From Caproicibacter sp047833665 (GTDB lineage Bacteria; Bacillota; Clostridia; Oscillospirales; Acutalibacteraceae): a stretch of 64,000 bases of DNA. The notes below the pieces were generated by a model. That model was not told the DNA's origin and ran no database searches. It worked only from the letters and a program-made list of their open reading frames with translations. This document shows, one piece after another, positions 7,448 to 15,598 of the stretch. Where the stretch lies: the NCBI GenBank assembly GCA_047833665.1, contig CP181261.1, positions 496,001 to 560,000 of the forward strand. The letters run 5' to 3'. A program made the position numbers and the translations under genes. How positions within the stretch are numbered: the stretch's first letter is position 1; the number at the start of each line of letters is the position of its first letter.

Positions 7448-8884
7448 ATGTTCCAAAAAGGCAGCATTACAAGGCGGTGGCTGATCAATAGCCTAGGCGT
7501 GATACTGCTGATTGTGGTGACTCTTATTGCAACCCTTTCCGCTGTTATACAGGGCTACGTTTACAATGGAATCCGCTCCGCTCTAAACGGCCGCAGCGAC
7601 GAGCTGAGCAACATGTTTTCAAGCTATGGCCGGGAATCTCCGTCAAAATTCACTGAAGCGGCGCGCAGTTATGTTGAAAATTTTCAAGACAAGGAAAGCA
7701 TGGAATTGATGGTGATTAATTCTTATGGAAGGGTTTTAATCACTTCAATTGGATTTGAACCGGATGAAACAGAGGAAATTCCGGATTATGAATCCGCATT
7801 GAAAAGTGCAAATGGGTATGGCACTTGGACGGGTCGTCTTTCCAGCGGAGAAAAGGTTATGGCGGTCACTCGCGTGATGCGCAGCAATTTGGGCAGCACG
7901 CTTGGGGCTATTCGCTATGTTGTTTCGCTGGAAGACGCAGACCGGCAGATTGGCATCGTTGTGGGTGCGCTGGTAATTGCCGGACTTTTGATTATTCTGT
8001 TTGTAATTTTGTCCAGCTATTACTTTATGCGCTCCATTATTATTCCGATTAAGCGCATTGGCGCGACTGCCAGACTGATTGCTCAGGGTGATTTTAAGGC
8101 GCGGATTCAAAAAACACATGACGATGAAATCGGACGTTTGTGCGATACGATTAATGAGATGGCCGACGAACTGGGTCAAAGCGAAAAAATGAAGAACGAC
8201 TTTATTTCTTCGGTTTCCCATGAACTGCGCACACCGCTGACGGCCATCAAAGGGTGGGCGGAAACCCTTCAAGCCGGCGATACCGACCGCAAAACCTTCA
8301 CGCGCGGCATGAGCATCATTGCGCGGGAGTCGGAACGCCTTTCCGGCATTGTGGAGGAACTGCTGGACTTTTCGCGCATGCAGAGCGGCCGCATGACGCT
8401 GACTATGGATAAAATTGACCTGCTGGCGGAACTGGGTGAAGCCGTCTACATGTTCAGCGAACGCGCCGCCTCGGAACATAAGTTTCTGCTGTATGAAGAA
8501 CCGGAGATGCTGTCCCCCGTGCTGGGCGATATCAACCGACTGCGGCAGGTTTTTGTCAATGTGCTGGATAATGCACTGAAATATACCAGCGAAGGCGGGA
8601 CCATCAGCGTAACCGCAGAAGAAGAGGACGGTTTCATTCGTGTTGTCATCAGCGATAACGGCTGCGGTATTCCGGAAGAGCACCTGCCAAATGTCAAAAA
8701 GAAATTTTACAAAGCAAACCAGACGGTGCGCGGTTCCGGAATCGGGCTTGCACTTGCGGATGAAATTATGAACTTGCATTCCGGAAGTCTTGAAATCGAA
8801 AGCCATGTCAATGTCGGTACCGCTGTTACCATTAGAATTCCCACCTATGAAACGCGTGAAAACGAACTGAAAGAAACGCCATAA
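7448..8884 (+). CDS. Membrane sensor histidine kinase
   Basis: Partner kinase of the preceding response regulator, 478 aa. Order: transmembrane helix (about 12-35), an extracytoplasmic domain (about 36-165), a second transmembrane helix (about 172-195), HAMP (about 198-250), HisKA with the phospho-accepting His in SSVSHELRTPL, and HATPase_c with N box VLDNALKYTS, G1 ISDNGCGIP and G2 GSGIGLALADE. AAAGGAGGAA precedes ATG 7448. It is probably co-transcribed with the lipoprotein and regulator genes upstream. The signal is unknown; the upstream lipoprotein is a candidate partner. Confidence 0.93.
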   Translation: MFQKGSITRRWLINSLGVILLIVVTLIATLSAVIQGYVYNGIRSALNGRSDELSNMFSSYGRESPSKFTEAARSYVENFQDKESMELMVINSYGRVLITSIGFEPDETEEIPDYESALKSANGYGTWTGRLSSGEKVMAVTRVMRSNLGSTLGAIRYVVSLEDADRQIGIVVGALVIAGLLIILFVILSSYYFMRSIIIPIKRIGATARLIAQGDFKARIQKTHDDEIGRLCDTINEMADELGQSEKMKNDFISSVSHELRTPLTAIKGWAETLQAGDTDRKTFTRGMSIIARESERLSGIVEELLDFSRMQSGRMTLTMDKIDLLAELGEAVYMFSERAASEHKFLLYEEPEMLSPVLGDINRLRQVFVNVLDNALKYTSEGGTISVTAEEEDGFIRVVISDNGCGIPEEHLPNVKKKFYKANQTVRGSGIGLALADEIMNLHSGSLEIESHVNVGTAVTIRIPTYETRENELKETP

Positions 8885-8905
8885 CAGAAAGGAAATCCGG
8901 ATTTT

Positions 8906-9874
8906 ATGCCCAGAGAAAATATTAAGTGTATCACGTCCATCGGCGGGCAGGCTTTGATTGAGGGAATTATGATGCGCGGGCCGAAAAAAACCGTTATGGC
9001 TGTTCGCCAGCCGGACGGAACAATTACACTGGAAACACTGGCGGCAAAAGACCCGCGTACCCGTTATCCTATTTTGAAATTGCCCATTCTGCGCGGAATT
9101 GCCGCCTTTGTAGATTCCCTTGCGGTAGGATATCGCGCACTGTCGCGCTCTGCTGAAATCTCCGGTTTGGAGGAGGCGGAGGAAGGGGAAGAAACCAAAT
9201 TTGAAAAATGGCTGAATGAAAAATTCGGCGACAAAATCATGAATATCATGATGGGCATAAGTTCGGTTTTCGGTATCTTGTTGGCAATTGCACTGTTTTT
9301 CGTGCTGCCAACTTGGATGTTTAACCTTACCCAGAATCTATCCGCATCGGATATTTCAGTTTGGCGCTCGCCGATGGAAGGGCTTATGCGCATTGTTATT
9401 TTTCTGGCTTATATTGTGCTGATTTCCCGAATGAAAGATGTACGCCGATTGTTTCAATACCACGGGGCGGAACATAAAACTATTTTTTGCTATGAAAGCG
9501 GCGAAGAGCTGACCGTGGAAAATGTGCGCCGGCATTTGCGCTTTCATCCGCGCTGCGGGACAAGTTTTCTTGTGCTGATGCTGTTTGTGGGTATTGTTAT
9601 CGGATTTTTTATACCGTTTTCCAACCCGCTGATACGCACGGCGGTTAAGATTCTGTGTATCCCGCTGGTGATGGGTATCGGCTATGAAATGATTCGCTAT
9701 TGCGGCAGAAACGAAAATACGTTGACGCGAATTATTGCTGCACCGGGGCTGTGGTTCCAACGGATTACGACGCAGGAGCCGGACGATTCCATGATTGAAG
9801 TCGCAATCGCTGCTATGAAAGAAGTTATTCCCGAAAACGGCGAAGATAAAATCGAGCTGAATAAAAAGTCATGA
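8906..9874 (+). CDS. DUF1385 (YqhQ-type) membrane protein
   Basis: Member of the DUF1385 family, 322 aa. The family signature is at the start (IGGQALIEGIMMRGP), followed by RGIAAFVDSLAVGY, two to four membrane segments in the second third, and the conserved YHGAEHKTIFCYE and HPRCGTSFL motifs. Its biochemical role is not established. It overlaps the next gene, prmC, by ATGA, and the DUF1385-prmC pairing is common in Clostridia, usually near release-factor genes. That makes a link to translation or the envelope conceivable but unproven. Confidence 0.88.
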   Translation: MPRENIKCITSIGGQALIEGIMMRGPKKTVMAVRQPDGTITLETLAAKDPRTRYPILKLPILRGIAAFVDSLAVGYRALSRSAEISGLEEAEEGEETKFEKWLNEKFGDKIMNIMMGISSVFGILLAIALFFVLPTWMFNLTQNLSASDISVWRSPMEGLMRIVIFLAYIVLISRMKDVRRLFQYHGAEHKTIFCYESGEELTVENVRRHLRFHPRCGTSFLVLMLFVGIVIGFFIPFSNPLIRTAVKILCIPLVMGIGYEMIRYCGRNENTLTRIIAAPGLWFQRITTQEPDDSMIEVAIAAMKEVIPENGEDKIELNKKS

Positions 9875-10734
9875 GTACGCTTTCGCAGGTGTATCGTGAG
9901 GGGCGTCATGCCCTTGAGGCAGGAGGTATCGAAGGCCCCGGTTTTGAGGCGGATTGCTTGTTTGAAAAGGCATTCGGGTTAAACCGAATGGATAGAATTC
10001 TTCGTTCCAACCAGCCGGCGGAGGAGAATCAAGCGGAGCACTTCCGTGTGTTGGTGCGTCAGCGCCTCAGCGGAAGACCTCTGCAGTATATTTTGGGAGA
10101 ATGGACATTCTGCGGCAGAAATTTTCTAGTGGGGGAGGGTGTCCTGATTCCCCGAGAGGAAACCGAATTGCTGGTTAAAACCGCCGCAGATATGATTCAA
10201 GGAAATACAGCGCCGCATATTTTGGATTTGTGTTCCGGAACGGGTGCTGTGGCTATTGCACTGGCGGATTTATTTCCGAATGCGCAAATTGAAGCCGTGG
10301 AATGGATGGAGGCAGCATTTGGCTATTTAAAGCGGAATATTGAGAGGAGCGGACTGAAAAATGTCCGCGCAGTTCGGATGAATGTCCTTGACCCGAAATC
10401 GGCACACTCTTTTCAGAACGTGGACTGCGTGGTGTCCAATCCGCCCTATGTTCGAGCGGATGAATTGCCTGCTTTGCAGCGTGAAGTGCAGAGGGAACCC
10501 CGCGAGGCTTTGGACGGCGGGGCGGATGGCCTTGTATTTTACCGTGCGATTGCTCGTCACTGGATGCCGATACTGCACCGCGGAGGGGCGCTCTGTGTGG
10601 AAGTCGGGGACGGACAGGCAGAACAGGTCTCAAAGATTTTTCAAAGCACGGGGCTGTTAAACATACGTTTTGTCCGCGATTTTAACGAAATTGACCGAGT
10701 GGTTTCCGGTTGTTTTTCAGGAAAAGTCGGCTAA
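9871..10734 (+). CDS. prmC: Peptide chain release factor N5-glutamine methyltransferase
   Basis: Methylates the Gln of the GGQ motif in release factors RF1 and RF2, using S-adenosylmethionine. 287 aa, the usual length. The N-terminal helical domain is followed by the SAM-binding motif LDLCSGTGAVAIALA and the substrate-binding NPPY motif in VVSNPPYVRADELP. Its start codon overlaps the DUF1385 stop (ATGA), so the two are translationally coupled. prfA is not in the window. Its last codons overlap a LexA-like box that precedes recA. Confidence 0.93.
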   Translation: MSTLSQVYREGRHALEAGGIEGPGFEADCLFEKAFGLNRMDRILRSNQPAEENQAEHFRVLVRQRLSGRPLQYILGEWTFCGRNFLVGEGVLIPREETELLVKTAADMIQGNTAPHILDLCSGTGAVAIALADLFPNAQIEAVEWMEAAFGYLKRNIERSGLKNVRAVRMNVLDPKSAHSFQNVDCVVSNPPYVRADELPALQREVQREPREALDGGADGLVFYRAIARHWMPILHRGGALCVEVGDGQAEQVSKIFQSTGLLNIRFVRDFNEIDRVVSGCFSGKVG

Positions 10735-10745
10735 ACGTTTGTTCG
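10732..10745 (+). promoter_or_regulatory. LexA (SOS) box upstream of recA
   Basis: Read on the minus strand the site is CGAACAAACGTTTA. It matches the Gram-positive LexA/DinR consensus CGAAC-N4-GTTCG in one complete half and most of the other (GTTT for GTTC). It overlaps the prmC stop codon and ends 8 bases before the recA -35 hexamer, where a repressor could act. Confidence 0.55.
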
Positions 10746-10753
10746 CACACTCC

Positions 10754-10782
10754 TTGCTTTTCTACTGTGAATCATTTATAAT
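10754..10782 (+). promoter_or_regulatory. recA promoter
   Basis: TTGCTT (10754-10759), a 17-base spacer and a perfect TATAAT (10777-10782), about 40 bases before the recA start codon. Confidence 0.75.
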
Positions 10783-10823
10783 GGACGGGAAGAAACGACA
10801 GAGCCTGACGGGAGGAATACACA

Positions 10824-11972
10824 ATGGCGGCGGGAAAAAAGATACCGGAAAAGCTTATAATAAACAATGAAACTGATAAGCAAAAGGCACTGGAAACAGC
10901 GCTGGCGCAAATTGAAAAGCACTACGGCAAAGGAGCGGTTATGCGCCTTGGGCAGAACGAAGCGATGCACGTTGAAGCAATTTCCACAGGATCGCTCGGC
11001 TTGGATTTGGCGCTTGGAATCGGCGGACTGCCGCGCGGCAGAATTGTTGAAATCTACGGTCCGGAAAGCTCTGGTAAAACCACTCTTGCGCTGCACTGCA
11101 TTGCTCAGGGCCAGAAAAACGGCGGAAATGCTGCGTTTATCGATGTGGAACACGCGCTGGACCCGATTTATGCCCGCGCACTCGGCGTGGATGTGGATTC
11201 GCTGCTGGTTTCTCAGCCGGACACCGGCGAGCAGGCTCTGGAAATAACGGAAGCGCTGGTGCGTTCCGGCGCGATTGACGTAATAGTGGTGGACTCAGTT
11301 GCGGCGCTCGTTCCAAGAGCGGAAATTGAGGGAGAAATGGGCGACAGTCACGTCGGCCTTCAGGCCCGGCTGATGTCTCAGGCACTGCGTAAATTGGCGG
11401 GTGGCATTTCAAAATCGAATTGCGTTGCTATTTTTATTAACCAGTTGCGCGAAAAGGTCGGAATTGCTTACGGAAGTCCGGAGGTTACACCGGGCGGACG
11501 GGCCCTGAAATTTTACTCTTCCGTCCGTATTGATATTCGAAAAGTGGAAACGCTGAAAAACGGTACGGAAATGATTGGTTCCCACACCAAGGCGAAAGTA
11601 GTCAAGAATAAAATAGCACCGCCGTTCCGTTCCGCAGAATTTGATATTATGTACGGGAATGGAATCTCCCGGGAAGGAGAACTGCTCGATTTGGGCGTTC
11701 AGCTGGATTTGGTGCAAAAGAGCGGCTCATGGTACTCCTATAAAGAAACGAGACTGGGCCAAGGACGAGAAAACGCAAAGAACTTTTTCGTGGAACACCC
11801 CGAAACAGCGGCGGAGTTGGAAGAGGCTATTCGGCAGCATGAGTCCGAACTGTTCCATAAACCGTCCGGCAGGGGGACGCGCGTGCACCCGGTGGAAACA
11901 CCCGCAGAGCAGCCGGCGCAGGAGCATAACATCCCAAAAGCCGATATTGATATTGAGGCCGATGACACATGA
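10824..11972 (+). CDS. recA: Recombinase RecA
   Basis: Strand-exchange ATPase of homologous recombination, and co-protease for LexA. 382 aa, somewhat longer than average because of an acidic, proline-rich C-terminal tail. The Walker A (GPESSGKTTLALH), Walker B (VIVVDSVAALVP) and NQLREKVG/PGGRALKF motifs are intact. GGGAGG precedes ATG 10824. The stop codon overlaps the start of recX (ATGA), giving translational coupling. It is probably SOS-controlled through the LexA-like box at 10732-10745. Confidence 0.98.
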   Translation: MAAGKKIPEKLIINNETDKQKALETALAQIEKHYGKGAVMRLGQNEAMHVEAISTGSLGLDLALGIGGLPRGRIVEIYGPESSGKTTLALHCIAQGQKNGGNAAFIDVEHALDPIYARALGVDVDSLLVSQPDTGEQALEITEALVRSGAIDVIVVDSVAALVPRAEIEGEMGDSHVGLQARLMSQALRKLAGGISKSNCVAIFINQLREKVGIAYGSPEVTPGGRALKFYSSVRIDIRKVETLKNGTEMIGSHTKAKVVKNKIAPPFRSAEFDIMYGNGISREGELLDLGVQLDLVQKSGSWYSYKETRLGQGRENAKNFFVEHPETAAELEEAIRQHESELFHKPSGRGTRVHPVETPAEQPAQEHNIPKADIDIEADDT

Positions 11973-12610
11973 TGTTGTCTGCGGCCCAACCGCGCAGAAA
12001 GGGTTTGACGGCCCTGTTTATCGACGGCGAATTTGCCGTCAATGTGGATACGGAAACCTTTATGCGCTCCGGGCTTAAACTTGGTGAAGAAATAACCGAT
12101 GAGCAGCTGCATCAATTGATATTACAAAGCGATGCGCGGCGCGCACAGGAAAAAGCACTCTATTTGCTAGAACATCGCGCGCATTCCCACAAAGAACTGG
12201 TTGACAAGGTTGCGCGGGTTGTCCCGAGAGAGGCGGCTGAGCACGCGGTGCAGCATCTGGAACAACTTGGACTCGTGAACGACGAGGAATATGCCGCACG
12301 CCTTGCCGCGGAGTTGTTTGAACGCAAAGGATACTCTGTTTCCCGCGTGCGGTGGGAGCTGATGAAAAAAGGGATTAATCGAGATCTAGCGGAGCGTATT
12401 GTGGAGGAAAATGCACCGGATCCCGTGCAGACAATTCTCCGGCTGATCGACAGAAAATACGCGCGCTTGCTTGGCGACGAAAAGGGCCGCCGCCGAACTG
12501 TTGCAGCTTTGCAAAGGCTCGGTTATCATTGGGAAGACATCAAAATCGCACTTGAAAAATATGAAGAAGAAAACGAAATTCCCGCAGAATGCGGGGAGGA
12601 AGATTGGTAA
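11969..12610 (+). CDS. recX: RecA regulator RecX
   Basis: Binds RecA filaments and modulates recombinase activity. 213 aa of helical tandem repeats; the family pattern is seen in ALYLLEHRAHSHKEL, the LGLVNDEEYAARLAAE segment and RRTVAALQRLGYHWEDI near the C-terminus. The start overlaps the recA stop by ATGA, the usual recA-recX arrangement. A few extra N-terminal residues are possible, since ATG ATG are consecutive. Confidence 0.9.
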   Translation: MMLSAAQPRRKGLTALFIDGEFAVNVDTETFMRSGLKLGEEITDEQLHQLILQSDARRAQEKALYLLEHRAHSHKELVDKVARVVPREAAEHAVQHLEQLGLVNDEEYAARLAAELFERKGYSVSRVRWELMKKGINRDLAERIVEENAPDPVQTILRLIDRKYARLLGDEKGRRRTVAALQRLGYHWEDIKIALEKYEEENEIPAECGEEDW

Positions 12611-12622
12611 TCAGGAGAAGAT

Positions 12623-13951
12623 ATGGCATATTCAGTGGGACTTGTAAACCTTGGCTGCCCGAAAAATCAGGTGGATGCGGAACTGATGCTCGCAGTCCTG
12701 AAAAAAGAAGGCTATGAATTAAAACAGGACGCGGGAGAAGCGGATGTTGCAATTGTCAACACCTGCGGCTTTATCGACGCGGCAAAGAAGGAATCCATCG
12801 GTGAAATTTTAGAGCTTGCAAGAAAAAAAGCCGAGGGGCGTATTCGAGCGATTGTCGTTACAGGCTGTATGGCAGAACGGTATCGGGAACAGATTTTGCG
12901 TGAACTCCCGGAGGTAGACGCCGTTGCGGGCCTTGGTGCGAACAGCGATATCGCACAGATTGTGGCAAAAGCGCTAAAAGGTACAAAGACGGAAGTGTTT
13001 CCGGAAAAAACGGCTCTGCCGCTGTGCGGGGAGCGCAAACTGTTAACACCGAAGTATACGGCATACCTAAAAATTGCAGAAGGGTGCGATAATCGCTGTT
13101 CTTATTGTGCGATTCCGGCAATTCGCGGACCATATCGTTCCCGCCCGATGGAAGAAATTGAGGAAGAGGCGCGTACTCTTGCAGCGCAGGGGGTCAAAGA
13201 GATTATCCTTATTGCGCAGGACACATCGCGCTACGGGTACGACCGATATCATGCGCTGATGCTGCCTAAACTGCTGCGCCGGCTCTGCAGAATTGAGGGG
13301 CTGGAGTGGATTCGTTTTCTGTATGCTTATCCCGATTCCATCACAGATGAACTGCTCCAAACAATGGCGCAGGAAGAAAAGATTGTAAAATACTTGGATT
13401 TACCGCTTCAGCACAGCAGTGGCCGGGTGCTTCGAGCAATGCATAGGGCCGGCGACCGCGCCTCTCTGACAGCTCTGATTAATAAAATACGCGCCGCGGT
13501 GCCGGGGATTACGCTGCGCACCACACTGATAGCAGGTTTCCCCGGAGAAACGGAAGAAGACTTTGAGGATTTGTGCGAGTTTGTCCGCGATATTCGTTTT
13601 GAACGGCTCGGTTGTTTCGCTTATTCTCAGGAAGAGGGTACTGCGGCGGCCGAAATGCCGAATCAACTCGATGACGAGACAAAGCAGCGCCGTGCGGAAC
13701 TGATTATGGAAATCCAAATGGACATCATGCAGGCGCAGGCGGAAGCCCTCATAGGGAAAAAACTTCGTGTGCTTACGGAGGGATACGACACGGACGAAGG
13801 GCTTTATTATGGGCGCAGTGCCGCTGATGCTCCGGATGTCGATGGAAGAGTCTGGTTTTCGGCAGGGCATAAGCCGGAGCCCGGCCAGTTTGTCGATGTG
13901 ACAATCACCGATTGCATTGACGGTGACCCGGCCGGACAGGCTGTGGAATAA
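12623..13951 (+). CDS. rimO: Ribosomal protein S12 methylthiotransferase
   Basis: Radical-SAM enzyme that methylthiolates an Asp of ribosomal protein S12. 442 aa. It has the N-terminal MTTase domain (VGLVNLGCPKNQVDAELM, with Cys ligands of the auxiliary cluster), the radical-SAM motif CDNRCSYC (about residues 156-163) and a C-terminal TRAM domain. LGCPKNxVD distinguishes RimO from the tRNA-modifying MiaB. It lies 12 bases after recX and 16 bases before pgsA, suggesting one transcript. Confidence 0.95.
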   Translation: MAYSVGLVNLGCPKNQVDAELMLAVLKKEGYELKQDAGEADVAIVNTCGFIDAAKKESIGEILELARKKAEGRIRAIVVTGCMAERYREQILRELPEVDAVAGLGANSDIAQIVAKALKGTKTEVFPEKTALPLCGERKLLTPKYTAYLKIAEGCDNRCSYCAIPAIRGPYRSRPMEEIEEEARTLAAQGVKEIILIAQDTSRYGYDRYHALMLPKLLRRLCRIEGLEWIRFLYAYPDSITDELLQTMAQEEKIVKYLDLPLQHSSGRVLRAMHRAGDRASLTALINKIRAAVPGITLRTTLIAGFPGETEEDFEDLCEFVRDIRFERLGCFAYSQEEGTAAAEMPNQLDDETKQRRAELIMEIQMDIMQAQAEALIGKKLRVLTEGYDTDEGLYYGRSAADAPDVDGRVWFSAGHKPEPGQFVDVTITDCIDGDPAGQAVE

Positions 13952-13967
13952 AAGGGAGGGGCATGTC

Positions 13968-14570
13968 ATGAATCTGCCGAATCGGCTGACAATCGCTAGA
14001 ATCTGCATGGTTCCTTTTTTTCTCATTGTACTGCTTGCACAGGATTATATCAGCATGCATTATTTTTGGGCGCTGATTTTGTTTGTTGCTGCGTCTTACA
14101 CCGACCATTTGGACGGAAAGCTTGCCAGAAAAAACAATCAGATTACGGATTTTGGGAAATTCATGGACCCGCTGGCGGATAAAATTTTGGTTCTGTCAGC
14201 ATTGGTTTGTTTTGTTCAGTTTGGACTGGCGGATTCTTGGGTGGTCGTTATTATACTTGCGCGTGAATTTATGGTAACAGGCCTCCGCCTGATTGCTGCC
14301 GAACGCGGGCAAGTTATCGCGGCAAATAAATGGGGCAAGGCGAAAACTGTCAGTCAGGTTGTGGCCATTTCATCGGTGCTTGTATTTCAGTTCATATTGG
14401 AATTGGTACAGCAGGGATTTTTGCCCGCATTTACCATATTCGGAGCAGACGGCGCTTTTATCCTCACTTGGCTCGGCAGTTTTTTGGTGCTGATTTCCGC
14501 GGTGTTTGCGGTGCTTTCAGGAATGGTATATCTAATGCAGAATATCCAATTGTTGGATACCACAAAATAA
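13968..14570 (+). CDS. pgsA: CDP-diacylglycerol-glycerol-3-phosphate 3-phosphatidyltransferase
   Basis: Integral membrane enzyme that makes phosphatidylglycerol phosphate. 200 aa with about six hydrophobic segments. The CDP-alcohol phosphatidyltransferase signature runs DHLDGKLARKNN ... FGKFMDPLADK with all conserved Asp residues. ATG 13968 follows GGGAGGGG at a suitable distance; an upstream in-frame ATG at 13917 lies inside rimO and has no SD. The rimO-pgsA order is common in Firmicutes. Confidence 0.93.
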   Translation: MNLPNRLTIARICMVPFFLIVLLAQDYISMHYFWALILFVAASYTDHLDGKLARKNNQITDFGKFMDPLADKILVLSALVCFVQFGLADSWVVVIILAREFMVTGLRLIAAERGQVIAANKWGKAKTVSQVVAISSVLVFQFILELVQQGFLPAFTIFGADGAFILTWLGSFLVLISAVFAVLSGMVYLMQNIQLLDTTK

Positions 14571-14579
14571 ATTAGGGTG

Positions 14580-14608
14580 TTTACAGAACTAAAATTTTGT
14601 ACTATACT
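14580..14608 (+). promoter_or_regulatory. Promoter of the cysE-cysS unit
   Basis: TTTACA (14580-14585), a 17-base spacer and TATACT (14603-14608), placed just upstream of the T-box leader. Confidence 0.7.
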
Positions 14609-14614
14609 GTGTAA

Positions 14615-14895
14615 CACCGGAATCGTTTTCGGCTATTATGAAAAATAAAATGGAAATGCAGTGATCGGAAGAAGTAATTCCTTGGACGGCACAAGAGAGA
14701 AAGCGTCGTCGGCTGAAAGCGCTTTTTGCAAGAAGAGGAATGAAATGCGTCCGTGAGCAGGCGGGAGGAACTTTGCAGTATTCCCGCACGGTTGGCCCCG
14801 TTAAAGGCACTTTAAGCGATAAAGCGGAGTGGAACCGCGGCAGGAGCCGCCTCCGTCCCCAGTTTTGGGGATGGAGGCGGCTTCTCTGTTTTCCA
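14615..14895 (+). promoter_or_regulatory. T-box leader (probably cysteine) of cysE-cysS
   Basis: Non-coding leader that senses uncharged tRNA. The T-box sequence AGTGGAACCGCGG is at 14828-14840, directly before a strong terminator. Upstream, GGACG and CGTCC can close stem I, with TGC (14746-14748, Cys) next to the closing strand after a GAA-containing loop. The downstream genes, serine acetyltransferase and cysteinyl-tRNA synthetase, also point to tRNA-Cys. The specifier assignment is an inference because the loop alignment is not unique. Confidence 0.88.
14845..14893 (+). terminator. T-box terminator before cysE
   Basis: AGCCGCCTCCGTCCCC (14845-14860) pairs with GGGGATGGAGGCGGCT (one mismatch) and is followed by TCTCTGTTTT. 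It competes with the T-box antiterminator. Confidence 0.88.
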
Positions 14896-14908
14896 CAGGA
14901 GGCTCATT

Positions 14909-15583
14909 ATGTTTTCCAAACTGAAGGAGGAACTTGATTCTATCATTGACCGTGACCCTGCTGCACGCTCTCGGCTGGAGGTGTTTTTTCTCTACTCCGG
15001 GTATCGTGCGGTTCGGTCTTACCGCATTGCCCACTGGTTTTATCAGCACAACCATAAATTTATCGCGCGGTATATTTCCCAAAGGGCAAGGCATAAAACT
15101 GGAATTGAAATTCATCCCGGTGCAAAAATAGGGAAAGGACTGTTCATTGACCACGGAATGGGGGTTGTTATCGGGGAAACCGCAGAAATCGGAGATTATT
15201 GTACGCTGTATCAGGGTGTAACGCTCGGCGGAACCGGCAAGGACCATGGCAAGAGGCACCCGACGCTCGGAAATCATGTGCTGGTGGGTGCCGGAGCAAA
15301 AATTCTGGGACCTTTCCGCGTTGGGGATAATGCTCGCGTGGCCGCGGGTGCGGTTGTGCTGGAGGAAGTACCCCCAAACGCCACGGCTGTCGGAGTGCCC
15401 GCGCGGATTGTGCGGCAAGATGGCGTCCGGCCGGCAAATTTGGACCAGATTCACATCAGCGATCCGGTTGCTCAGCAGCTTTGCTATATGGGAGTGGAAA
15501 TCCGTCGCCTGCGGGAGCAACTTGAACGTATGGAAAAAGCCGTCTTGTATCAAGACGAAAAAAGAGCGGTCAAAAGTTCATAA
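14909..15583 (+). CDS. cysE: Serine O-acetyltransferase
   Basis: Makes O-acetylserine from serine and acetyl-CoA, the committed step of cysteine synthesis. 224 aa, the short Gram-positive form. An N-terminal helical part is followed by left-handed beta-helix hexapeptide repeats (IHPGAKIGKGLFIDHGMGVVI-like, with the active-site His in IDHG) and the GGTGKDHGKRHP loop. ACAGGAGG precedes ATG 14909. It is the first gene behind the Cys T-box leader and is followed after 15 bases by cysS. Confidence 0.95.
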   Translation: MFSKLKEELDSIIDRDPAARSRLEVFFLYSGYRAVRSYRIAHWFYQHNHKFIARYISQRARHKTGIEIHPGAKIGKGLFIDHGMGVVIGETAEIGDYCTLYQGVTLGGTGKDHGKRHPTLGNHVLVGAGAKILGPFRVGDNARVAAGAVVLEEVPPNATAVGVPARIVRQDGVRPANLDQIHISDPVAQQLCYMGVEIRRLREQLERMEKAVLYQDEKRAVKSS

Positions 15584-15598
15584 GGGAGGAATTTGAAC

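Noticed and set aside
7745..8806. A 353-codon open frame on the minus strand inside the histidine kinase gene
   Set aside because: It lies wholly antisense to an intact kinase with all catalytic boxes, has no recognisable domain, and is a by-product of codon bias.
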